43,102 nt of DNA from Candidatus Margulisiibacteriota bacterium (GTDB taxonomy: Bacteria; Margulisbacteria; WOR-1; O2-12-FULL-45-9; XYB2-FULL-48-7): assembly GCA_018822365.1 (NCBI GenBank), contig JAHJKL010000064.1:1-43102 (forward strand), written 5' to 3'. Positions 15,101-22,682 of this stretch are shown here, in pieces. The position numbers and the translations under genes were made by a program. The notes beneath the pieces are model-generated. The model was given only the letters and a program-made list of their open reading frames with translations. It did no database searches and had not been told where the DNA came from. Positions within the stretch are counted from its first letter, which is position 1; the number at the start of each line of letters is the position of its first letter.

Positions 15101-18100
15101 ACCTGGGCCGGAGTATAGTCTCCCGGCTGGGCGGTGATTGGCCCGGTCCGGCCAAACACGCTCGCTACGGTATTGGTCGATTGGATCCTCTGCCAGGTGC
15201 TCCCGTTATAGATCGCCCAGTCATTAACCGCCCAGGTGGTAATACCACCAAGCTCGGTGCTCCCGGCAACATTGACCACATAATAATTTCCCGCTTCTCC
15301 GGTACTGCTAAGCAAAGTTGGAGTATTAGCATCAGCATTCCAGGTATCCTTATATTTAAGCGCCCCAAGCAGGTCGCCAAACAAGTCGCTCTTGGAGATC
15401 CTTTTCTGGGATGAACCGGTATAAAGAGGGATATAATCATTCAAATATGAGCTATTCACAATAGGGAGATCACTTATATCCATGGAAACCGCCACAGAAC
15501 CAACCCCATTGGAAATAACAATGCCATCTCCGGGATTAAGATTGGCAATCGTATAACCTGTCCCGTTGCCGATCAGCAGCTGCCCCCCGGCCGGCGCGGC
15601 AGTCAGACCGGTCCCCCCGTGCGCTATTCCCAAAGTCCCGGCCATATTGCTCAAAGTTAGATTGGCTTCATTGACCTCAAGGCTAATGTGATCGGTATTG
15701 ACCAGACCGATCGTTAGTTTGTTCGAGGCGGAATTTATTTTATAGAACTCAAGGTCGGCCCCGGTCTTCTGTTTATAAAGCCCAACCCCGGCCGAGCCGA
15801 CATTGGAAGCGGTATTCGCCTGCCCTGGTATCCCGGTCAAGCGTGATCCGTCGATCGCCGGAAGTTTGGCTTCCGCGTCAAGAGTAACCAGCTGGCCGGC
15901 CGCAAAACCGATCGGCAGGTTGGCTGAAGGAACAACCCCCGCGTCACCAGGAATATTGGCAAAACTCGTTAACGCGCTCCCGTCAACTTTCCCGGCGGTA
16001 GTGATCGCCGCCAGTTTGGAATCGGGGATCGATCCGGCCAGCTTTTCGGTCGTCACCGCGTCGGTCGCGATCTTGGTCTCCGTGATCGAATAATCGGGGA
16101 CATTGGTCGCGGTCACGTTGGTTAAATTTGAAGCGTCGATCGTCGGTAATTGGCCCAAATCGTTCAGGGTGACTAATTGGTTCGCGCCAGTCCCAATATT
16201 CAAATTAGCATTTGGAATTGTTCCAGCTCCAGCCGGAATGTTCCCCAAAAAGCTAAGTGAAGCGCCGCTCACCTTCCCCGCCGCGGTGATCGCGTTTAAT
16301 TTGTCTTCTGTTATGCCGCCGGCCAGTTTTACATTTGTCACCTGGCTGTCTCCAATATCGATCGTTTGAATGGTTTCGTCCAGGATCTTGGCCGAAGTAA
16401 CCGATTCGTCGCTGATCTTCGAAGTAGAGACCGCGTTATCGGCTATGTCGGTCGCGACCACATTGGCCAGTTGAGAGCCGTCGCCGACAAAAGCGGTGGC
16501 GGTGGCGACCCCGGTCAGGGTCAGGTTGGAAAATGTCAGGTCGGCCGCCAGTTTTTCCGACGTGACCGCCGCGGTCGCGATCTTGCTGGTGGTCACCGCG
16601 TAATCGGCGATCCCGGTCGCTAACACACCTGACAACTGGGAGCCATCGCCAATAAAGGTCACAGCCGAGATCGTCCCGGTCGTAGTAATAATAGTATCGC
16701 CGCCGATCGTTCCAGTAGTAATCGCGTTTCCGGAAACCAGGCCGGGGGCTTCGAGAGTCGCAAGATTCGCGTTCGGGAGATAACCTTTAACCTGGGAAGT
16801 TAGATCGACTTTGTTCGCTTCGTCCGGAGTGGTAATCGTGCTCCAAAGCTGGGTCCCGGTATGATTTGTCCGGCTAAGATAGTAACTCCCCGGCTCTCCT
16901 TCAAGGGAAGCGGCATTATTAGCGGTCAAACCGGTCAGGTTGGAGCCATCGCCATAAAAACTTGTCGCGGTAATATTGCCGGTCGTATCTATTACAGTAT
17001 CGCCGCCAATCGTCCCGGTGGTGATCGCGTTGCCCGAAACCTTCCCCGCCGTCGTGATCGTCGCCAGGTTGGCGTTGGGGAGAAGCCCGGTTACTTGAGA
17101 AGTCAGATCAACTTTGTTGGTCGCCGTGTCGATCGTATTCCAATCTTGCGTTCCGGTATGATTTGTCCGGCTAAGATAGTAACTCCCCGGCTCTCCTTCA
17201 AGGGAAGCGGCATTATTAGCGGTCAAACCGGTCAAGTTGGAGCCGTCGCCAAAATAGCTTGCCGCGGTAATATTGCCGGTTGTATTTATTACAGTATCAC
17301 CGCCAATGGTTCCCGTTGTTATCGCGTTTCCGGAAACTTTTCCAGCTGTGGTGATCGTCGCCAGGTTAGCGTTGGGGAGAAGGCCGGTCACCTTAGCGGT
17401 CAGGTCGATCGTCCCATTGGCGATCTTATCGTTGGAGATCCCAAAGTCTTTGACCTCCAAAGAGCTGGTCACAATATTCCGGCCAATCGTCACATTATCG
17501 ATCGGCACGTTCCCAACCGCGGTTGGGGCCCAGGTCATCGCCGAACCATTCCACGATAAAACATCACCGTTGCTAGGTGAAGAAATTGTATCCAGCTTTT
17601 CACTTTTGATCCCGCCATCGGTTACTTCCAGTTCGCCATTGTTATTTGTGGTAATTGTCCCGCCATCGGTTACCACTTCAATCGTCGCGGTTCCGGTCCC
17701 GTTGCTCTGGCTGGTCGTGACACTGATATTAGAACCTGGGAAAAGCGCATGAACAACATTGTCGGCAAAAGAGGCGCGGTAAGCATAAGGGACACTGACC
17801 AGTCGGAGCCTTGGAGTCAGGATCGTCCCTTCAACATTAATTTCCAGATATGCTTCGGTCCCGGCAAAAACCGCCTGGGGGACCGGGTCGCTTTGCGAAC
17901 CAAGTAAAATACTAAAAGTTCCGCCCGAATCTGGGGAGGTCGGATAATTTCCTGAAGTCCAGAGAGTGTTCCCGTATGTCTCCGCGTCATAGATCTTGAA
18001 CTGAAGTGTTTTAGCTTCCAGGATCGGCCGCCCTGCCGGGTCGGTCAATCGGCCGGTATAGCTTAATAAGCGGGGAACCTCCGCCTGCACTATCATTGAA

Positions 18101-18150
18101 AATTGAAATAAACAAAGTATTAATAAAATCAATTTCAAACCACGCTTCAT
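12103..18150 (-). CDS. Giant exported tail-fibre-like repeat protein, 2015 aa
   Basis: A signal peptide (1-23) is followed by a module at 24-130 ([20 protein letters not shown] to VPYAYRA) shared with the gene at 18374. Residues 200-930 repeat [41 protein letters not shown] and [11 protein letters not shown] motifs. Around 930-1025, [33 protein letters not shown] and AQVGLGNV match phage long-tail-fibre sequences. Later parts repeat [20 protein letters not shown] and end with a beta-rich tip. The composition is dominated by G, T, S, N, A and I, with little charge and almost no cysteine. AGGAGG supports the ATG. No phage structural genes are nearby. Likely a secreted surface fibre or adhesin. 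Confidence 0.85.
   Translation of the reverse strand: [2015 protein letters not shown]
12818..12918 (-). repeat. 101-bp perfect direct repeat, copy 1, inside the giant fibre gene
   Basis: Identical to 13208-13308 at every base; the flanking 50-100 bp are also similar but diverged. The two copies are 390 bp apart, equal to 130 codons, so the repeat unit is in frame. Confidence 0.95.
13208..13308 (-). repeat. 101-bp perfect direct repeat, copy 2
   Basis: Partner of 12818-12918. Identity at third codon positions points to recent duplication or gene conversion rather than protein-level constraint alone. Confidence 0.95.
16856..16937 (-). repeat. 82-bp perfect direct repeat, copy 1, inside the giant fibre gene
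   Basis: Identical to 17153-17234, 297 bp (99 codons) away. It encodes the [26 protein letters not shown] segment. Confidence 0.95.
17153..17234 (-). repeat. 82-bp perfect direct repeat, copy 2
   Basis: Partner of 16856-16937; the spacing keeps the reading frame, marking a 99-residue unit of the fibre. Confidence 0.95.
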
Positions 18151-18166
18151 ATTTTCCTCCTAATAA

Positions 18167-18242
18167 ATTCCCACACCAAAACCCCGCCCGAGCATACAAA
18201 GTAATCTGTGCCGCAAGCGACGGAATGTTTTGGTGTGGGAAT
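18167..18242 (-). repeat. 16-bp perfect inverted repeat enclosing 44 nt, in the leader of the giant fibre gene
   Basis: Arms at 18167-18182 and 18227-18242 are perfectly complementary (ATTCCCACACCAAAAC and its reverse complement). The 44-nt centre is GC-rich and can form a small CCG/CGG hairpin. On the minus strand the element starts right at the poly-T of the upstream terminator and ends about seven bases before the AGGAGG site of the 2015-residue gene. It is either a cis-acting leader structure or a small palindromic insertion element. I see no match to a riboswitch class I know. Confidence 0.85.
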
Positions 18243-18271
18243 AAAAAAGGCAAGGGGTAACCCCTTGCCTT
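18243..18271 (-). terminator. Rho-independent terminator after the 659-aa fibre gene
   Basis: On the minus strand an 11-bp stem (AAGGCAAGGGG with its complement, loop TTA) is followed by TTTTTT. It lies about 100 bp after the stop of the gene at 18374 and so separates the two fibre genes into distinct transcripts, or attenuates read-through. Confidence 0.88.
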
Positions 18272-18373
18272 GGCAAACCAACTGGCTCACATTTTATTAA
18301 ACAACTGGCCATATCCTGCACAGTATGGAGTGCTTTGTCCATATATGTCAAGATGCGTTTATTCCCCTAAATA

Positions 18374-20353
18374 TCAATTGAAATGGAGCAATACCTTGCC
18401 TAAATATGGTGAACCGGAAACTGTCTCCAGTGCATGCCCAACCTCCTGCCAGTGTGCAACGGTCGAGGGCGGGACAAGTTGATCGCCATCCGCCCGGCCG
18501 GCGGTTACATTTGAAGTATAAACAAAATTCCCGTGGACCGGCAGCTTGGTCGTTTCGTATAATACATCGCCAATCCCGGCAACTACGACATAGCACTGTT
18601 GCCCATTGGCTACGCCATTATCGTAAACCGCTCCAATGCAATCCAGGGAAGAAACACTGCAAAGAACAAAACTATTATCGGCAGTCGGGCTACTTCTTAC
18701 CAATGTTCCTTTGACCGAAGCTCCGCCGGTATTATTGGTCAGCTTGACGGCGTAACCCCCTTCTGGAGTGATCTTAAATTTAGGCCCCATCACTGAAGCG
18801 GAGCCGGCAACCTCGATCGTCCCGGCAACGGTCAGCTTTGAAGTTGGATTGGTCGTCCCAATGCCAACCAGATGAGAAACCGGGTCAAGCCTCATCAGCG
18901 CGCTCCCCAACGAACCATTATATTCCTTAAAATCCAGGTAGTAAGAATCGGCAATGCACTCTATCTGCCAGCCGTAATTTCCTGTCGCATGATCTATAAA
19001 CTGCAGGTTCATATTGGTGTTCGAATCCAATCGGAGCGAGGCGTTCGTCCCTTCAATCGTCAACCGGCCGGTCATCGTGTCACCCGTTTTAAGGATTTTG
19101 GTATTATCATCAGCGGAAATCCCTGTCAATTTCGAACCATCCCCATAGAACCGGCCGGTCGCCGCTTCAATTGACGCCCCGGCAGAACCGACCTTTATGT
19201 TCCCCGCGACTTCCAGCGAAGCGGAAGGATTTGCCGTACCGATCCCGACATTGCCCCCAGTCGTGATCCTCATCCTCTCGGCTTGGTAGGTAAAGAAAAC
19301 TATCGGGGTATTGCTCCAGGTAGCGACAACACACTGGTTGGTCGATCCCGTAAAATGAACCCCATCAACGCCAAACAGGCCTCGGACCGCCTCGTCATTG
19401 GTCCGGCAGTCCAGATACGCGCTCTCCCCTGCCGTCAACGCTTTCAATCCAAGCGCTGGGCCGTCGCTGTGCACGGTCAGCATAGAGTTTGACAGTGCCG
19501 GCCCGCCAATATTTACTTGTGTCGCAAAACTTCCCGTCCCATTCACCGTTAGGGTCTTGGCTGTTTCGGTTGTCCCGATCCCGACATTAACTAACGTCGT
19601 TACTTTTCCGCTCCCATCCAACCATGAGCTTGTCCCCGCTTCTCCCGTCGGACCCTGCGGACCGATGGCTCCAGCTTCTCCCGTCGGTCCTTGTGGACCA
19701 ATGGTCCCTGCTTCACCGGTCGGCCCCTGCGGACCGATCGCGCCAGCTTCTCCTGTCGGCCCCTGTGGCCCAGCCTCTCCGGTTGGCCCTTGAGTCCCTG
19801 TTCCCGAGATGGATATCGTCACTTGCCCCGTTCCGTTATTTTCATCAGCCGATATGGCAACATTGGTCCCGGCAATTATGCTTTTTACAAAGCTATCTTT
19901 GGCTACTTTTCCCCTGGTAACCGCTTCGTTGGATATTTTTTGCGTGGTAATCGAGGAGTCAGCCACCGAATCAGCGGTCAATGATTTATACGCGAACGGA
20001 ACACTGGCCAAACGAAGCCGGGGAGTTAGAACATTCCCTTCAATAATGATCTCCAGATAGGCTGTAACACCGAAAAAAACGGTTTCACCGATCGGGTCGC
20101 CATTGCTCCCAAGCAAGACGCTAAAAACCCCGCCCGCGTCCGGAATAGTCGAATAATCGGCCGAGGTCCAAAGAGGGGTTCCGCCGCTCTCCGCGTCATA
20201 GATTTTGAATTGGACCGTTTTTGCGGTCAGGATCGGGCGACCCAGTGAGTCGGTCAACCGCCCGGTATAGCTTAATATTTGAGGAACATCGGCAAAAACC
20301 ATTGGGGCACTTAATAAAACAAGGAGAATTATCAGTCCTCTTCTTAGGCTCAT
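18374..20353 (-). CDS. Exported collagen-like/tail-fibre-like protein, 659 aa
   Basis: After a signal peptide (1-21) comes the same N-terminal module as the giant protein (about 23-125: [20 protein letters not shown] to SVPFAYK). Residues 185-240 are collagen-like, with repeated [10 protein letters not shown] units. Then follow [26 protein letters not shown] and [11 protein letters not shown] tail-fibre-type repeats. The last 120 residues (from [15 protein letters not shown]) resemble, by eye, phage head-decoration/DUF2190-type beta domains, with G-x-x-V-K-G and G-R-A-D-G-D. The ATG at 20353 has GGAGGGG upstream and a good promoter. Presumably a surface fibre; the phage-like parts are inferred from repeat style. 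Confidence 0.85.
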   Translation of the reverse strand: MSLRRGLIILLVLLSAPMVFADVPQILSYTGRLTDSLGRPILTAKTVQFKIYDAESGGTPLWTSADYSTIPDAGGVFSVLLGSNGDPIGETVFFGVTAYLEIIIEGNVLTPRLRLASVPFAYKSLTADSVADSSITTQKISNEAVTRGKVAKDSFVKSIIAGTNVAISADENNGTGQVTISISGTGTQGPTGEAGPQGPTGEAGAIGPQGPTGEAGTIGPQGPTGEAGAIGPQGPTGEAGTSSWLDGSGKVTTLVNVGIGTTETAKTLTVNGTGSFATQVNIGGPALSNSMLTVHSDGPALGLKALTAGESAYLDCRTNDEAVRGLFGVDGVHFTGSTNQCVVATWSNTPIVFFTYQAERMRITTGGNVGIGTANPSASLEVAGNIKVGSAGASIEAATGRFYGDGSKLTGISADDNTKILKTGDTMTGRLTIEGTNASLRLDSNTNMNLQFIDHATGNYGWQIECIADSYYLDFKEYNGSLGSALMRLDPVSHLVGIGTTNPTSKLTVAGTIEVAGSASVMGPKFKITPEGGYAVKLTNNTGGASVKGTLVRSSPTADNSFVLCSVSSLDCIGAVYDNGVANGQQCYVVVAGIGDVLYETTKLPVHGNFVYTSNVTAGRADGDQLVPPSTVAHWQEVGHALETVSGSPYLGKVLLHFN

Positions 20354-20382
20354 TTGGCCCCTCCAGATAATTAAACGAAGTT

Positions 20383-20411
20383 ATTATCTATTTATTGCCT
20401 AGGAATGTCAA
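20383..20411 (-). promoter_or_regulatory. Sigma70-type promoter of the fibre locus
   Basis: On the minus strand TTGACA (20411-20406) and GATAAT (20388-20383) are 17 bp apart. The start site would be near 20376, about 23 nt before the ATG at 20353, with GGAGGGG in the leader. Confidence 0.7.
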
Positions 20412-20489
20412 TAAGTTGATATATTAAACCTAAAATATCTCCAGCTCTTCCCTGAAATTTCCGCCAATAATCTTGGAAATACCTTTAAG

Positions 20490-21014
20490 ATGATCGGAAA
20501 GATAAGCAAGTCCAAACCACCTTCAATGCCAGTTAAAAGCAGGCCTCAAAGGGATAGGGAGAAAATCAAGCTGATCAATAACTGTCTGGATAAAGATCAG
20601 GTGGTCAGCGCTCTCCGCCTTTCCCGGCAGATCGAGGATCCTTCGTTGCGTTATAAAACGCAAATGGAAAAACTGGTCGATCCCTTTTTGTATAATGACA
20701 ACGCCGGGATCGCGTCTGAACTATTAAGCGACGATTGCGTGGTTTTCGCCAGGAGCCGGCCGCGAGCGGAGCGCCTCACCTTATTGGCCCGGATCGCTTT
20801 TAAATTATCCAAGATCAATGGAAATACCGAAGAGTTGACCGCGCAGATCCACGCGACCCTCCTGCAAATGGCGGTAGTTTTTACCGAAGATTACAAAGAA
20901 TTAACCGAACAAAAAGTTGACGCACTGGTCGGCCAGATCTCCCTGGAATGGGGAAATTTTTCCCTGACCAAATATCACGATCGGCTGGTCCGACTCCTCA
21001 AAACCTACCGTTAA
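20490..21014 (+). CDS. Hypothetical protein, 174 aa
   Basis: I do not recognise it. The first 30 residues are basic and probably disordered (SKSKPPSMPVKSRPQRDREK). The rest is predicted helical, with heptad-like leucines (VVSALRLSRQIED, LTLLARIAFKLSKING, LVRLLKTYR), reminiscent of small helical-repeat proteins. No signal peptide or membrane segment. M13 (20526) is an alternative start; neither has a strong ribosome site. It is the only plus-strand gene between the fibre locus and nifU, and its stop overlaps the nifU stop tail-to-tail (shared TTAA). Confidence 0.65.
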   Translation: MIGKISKSKPPSMPVKSRPQRDREKIKLINNCLDKDQVVSALRLSRQIEDPSLRYKTQMEKLVDPFLYNDNAGIASELLSDDCVVFARSRPRAERLTLLARIAFKLSKINGNTEELTAQIHATLLQMAVVFTEDYKELTEQKVDALVGQISLEWGNFSLTKYHDRLVRLLKTYR

Positions 21015-21439
21015 TGGCCGCAGATCGGTTCTTCTGACGGTTTAAAACCGGGGAGCCCTTTACCGGTCGTTTTTTTAAGATAGTCGTCGATCGCCGCTTT
21101 GACCGCTTCTTCCGCCAGGACCGAGCAGTGCATTTTAACCGGCGGCAGGCCACCCAGAGCTTCAGCAACCGCCCGGTTACTAAGCTTGAGCGCTTCTTCG
21201 ATCGTCTTTCCTTTGATCATCTCGGTTGACATCGATGAGGTCGCAATCGCCGCCCCGCATCCGAAAGTCTTAAACTTAACATCAGTAATAATATTATCTT
21301 TAACTTTGATGTACATTTCCATGATATCGCCGCAGGTCGGGTTACCAACCTTACCGATGCCATCAGGGTTTTCCATCTCCCCCACATTGCGCGGATTCTT
21401 GAAATGTTCCATTACTTTTTCACTATAATTACTCGCCAT
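21011..21439 (-). CDS. nifU: Fe-S cluster scaffold, NifU/IscU type
   Basis: This 142-residue IscU-fold protein has the three cluster-ligand cysteines C36 (NPTCGD), C61 (FGCGAAIA) and C105 (KMHCSVLAE), and the conserved D38. It assembles [2Fe-2S] clusters from sulfur supplied by the desulfurase encoded just upstream. It lacks the NifU C-terminal thioredoxin-like domain; a short tail with an extra CGH ends the protein. The ATG at 21439 has AGGAGG seven bases upstream. The 64-bp gap from nifS contains two GC-rich palindromes. Confidence 0.93.
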   Translation of the reverse strand: MASNYSEKVMEHFKNPRNVGEMENPDGIGKVGNPTCGDIMEMYIKVKDNIITDVKFKTFGCGAAIATSSMSTEMIKGKTIEEALKLSNRAVAEALGGLPPVKMHCSVLAEEAVKAAIDDYLKKTTGKGLPGFKPSEEPICGH

Positions 21440-21460
21440 GCTATTCCTCCTATTCTTCTT

Positions 21461-21513
21461 CCGCGACTAAACGTCGCGGCTAAATCGTCAATAACCGCGG
21501 CGTTCAGCCGCGG
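21461..21513. repeat. Pair of GC-rich palindromes (REP/BIME-like) at the nifS-nifU junction
   Basis: Two 19-bp elements lie 15 bp apart in opposite orientation: 21461-21479 (arms CCGCGAC/GTCGCGG, loop TAAAC) and 21495-21513 (arms CCGCGGC/GCCGCGG, loop GTTCA, i.e. TGAAC on the other strand). The first recurs identically at 40554-40572. The second contains the nifS stop codon. Confidence 0.85.
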
Positions 21514-22682
21514 GTTGTTTTTCCCTCTTCGTATAGCGGTGACATTTTACGCAGGCGTTCAACAATCTTCGGAAAAACCTCCAATACTCGATCAATTTCC
21601 TGTTCGGTCGTCTGTTTTCCAAGCGAAAACCTGATCGACCCGTGAGCCAGCTCGTGCGGCAGGCCGATCGCCAGCAAAACATGCGACGGCTCGAGCGAGC
21701 CGGAACTGCAGGCCGAGCCGGTTGACGCGGCAATCCCTTCCATATCCAGGCTCAAGAGCATCGATTCTCCTTCGATATATTTTATGGTTATGTTCAGGTT
21801 GTTTGGCAGGCGCTCGGTCGGATGTCCGTTAAGCTGTGATTCAGGGATCTTGGCGAGCAGTCCGGTCTTTAACCTGTCGCGCAATTTAGCGACCCGAACG
21901 TTCTCTTCCCCCATTTCGTTCGCCGCCAGCTCAGCCGCCGCCCCAAAACCGACGATCCCCGGAACATTTTCGGTCGACCCCCGCTTTCCCCCTTCCTGTG
22001 CGCCGCCGTGCAGCAAGCTGGTCAGCCTGGTCCCTTTCCTGACGTACAAACAGCCTACCCCTTTTGGGCCGTAGAGTTTATGCGCGGAGATCGAAAGCAG
22101 GTCAACGCCTAGCTGTTCGACCCCGATCGGCAGATGCCCGGCAGTCTGGACCGCGTCGGTATGTAAATAGACTCCTTTGGCTTTGACCGCTTTGGATATC
22201 TCGGCGATCGGCTGGACCGTCCCGATCTCGTTGTTGGCGTGCATCACCGAAACTAAGATCGTTTTGGCTTCGATAGCTTTGGCCACATCGGCTGGATCGA
22301 CCATGCCGTATTTATCTACCGGCACAACCGTAACACGCAAATCCCGCTTCTTTAAAAAATCGGCGCATTCGGTGATCGCGTGGTGCTCGACACCGGAAAT
22401 AACCAAGTGGTCACCTTTCTTTTCGTTGGCAAACGCAACCCCCATTAAAGCCTGGTTATCGGCCTCGGTCCCGCCGGAAGTAAAAACGATCTCCCGCGGC
22501 TGGGCCAAGATCAATTTCGCGACCTGCTCTCTTGCTTTTTCAACGGCGCTTCTGGTCTCCTGGCCAAACCCGTGGATCGATGAGGGGTTGCCAAATTTCT
22601 CCGTAAAGTATGGGGCCATCGCGACAACGGCCCGGGGATCGCACGGAGTAGTCGCGGCGTAATCAAGATAGATCCGGTTCAT
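21504..22682 (-). CDS. nifS: Cysteine desulfurase, NifS/IscS family
   Basis: A 392-residue PLP enzyme that removes sulfur from cysteine for Fe-S clusters and thio-modification of tRNA. YLDYAATTPCDP opens the protein. The PLP lysine is K202 in SISAHKLYGPKG, and the catalytic cysteine is C325 in TGSACSSGSLEPSHV, the long-loop class I type. It overlaps the larE 3' end by 20 nt and precedes nifU, giving a complete sulfur-delivery operon. The last residues (T-T-R-G) and the TGA stop are written by a palindromic repeat, so the natural C-terminus may once have been different. Confidence 0.94.
   Translation of the reverse strand: MNRIYLDYAATTPCDPRAVVAMAPYFTEKFGNPSSIHGFGQETRSAVEKAREQVAKLILAQPREIVFTSGGTEADNQALMGVAFANEKKGDHLVISGVEHHAITECADFLKKRDLRVTVVPVDKYGMVDPADVAKAIEAKTILVSVMHANNEIGTVQPIAEISKAVKAKGVYLHTDAVQTAGHLPIGVEQLGVDLLSISAHKLYGPKGVGCLYVRKGTRLTSLLHGGAQEGGKRGSTENVPGIVGFGAAAELAANEMGEENVRVAKLRDRLKTGLLAKIPESQLNGHPTERLPNNLNITIKYIEGESMLLSLDMEGIAASTGSACSSGSLEPSHVLLAIGLPHELAHGSIRFSLGKQTTEQEIDRVLEVFPKIVERLRKMSPLYEEGKTTRG

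Noticed and set aside
12585-17400. CRISPR array
   Set aside because: The repeats are long, in frame and spaced by 297 or 390 bp within one coding sequence; no short evenly spaced repeats with unique spacers exist in the window.
12602-17752. Several plus-strand open frames of 60-230 codons antisense to the giant fibre gene
   Set aside because: They arise because the repeated G/T/A/N codons read as open in the complementary strand; two of them duplicate each other along with the repeats. The minus frame has a signal peptide, ribosome site and known repeat motifs.
18167-18242. Cyclic-di-GMP or other known riboswitch before the fibre gene
   Set aside because: The position is right, but I could not match the conserved core of c-di-GMP-I, c-di-GMP-II or preQ1 classes; reported only as an unexplained hairpin.
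9055-20353. Prophage
   Set aside because: Tail-fibre-like repeats are present, but all proteins have Sec signal peptides and there is no terminase, portal, capsid, holin, integrase or attachment site in or beside the region.
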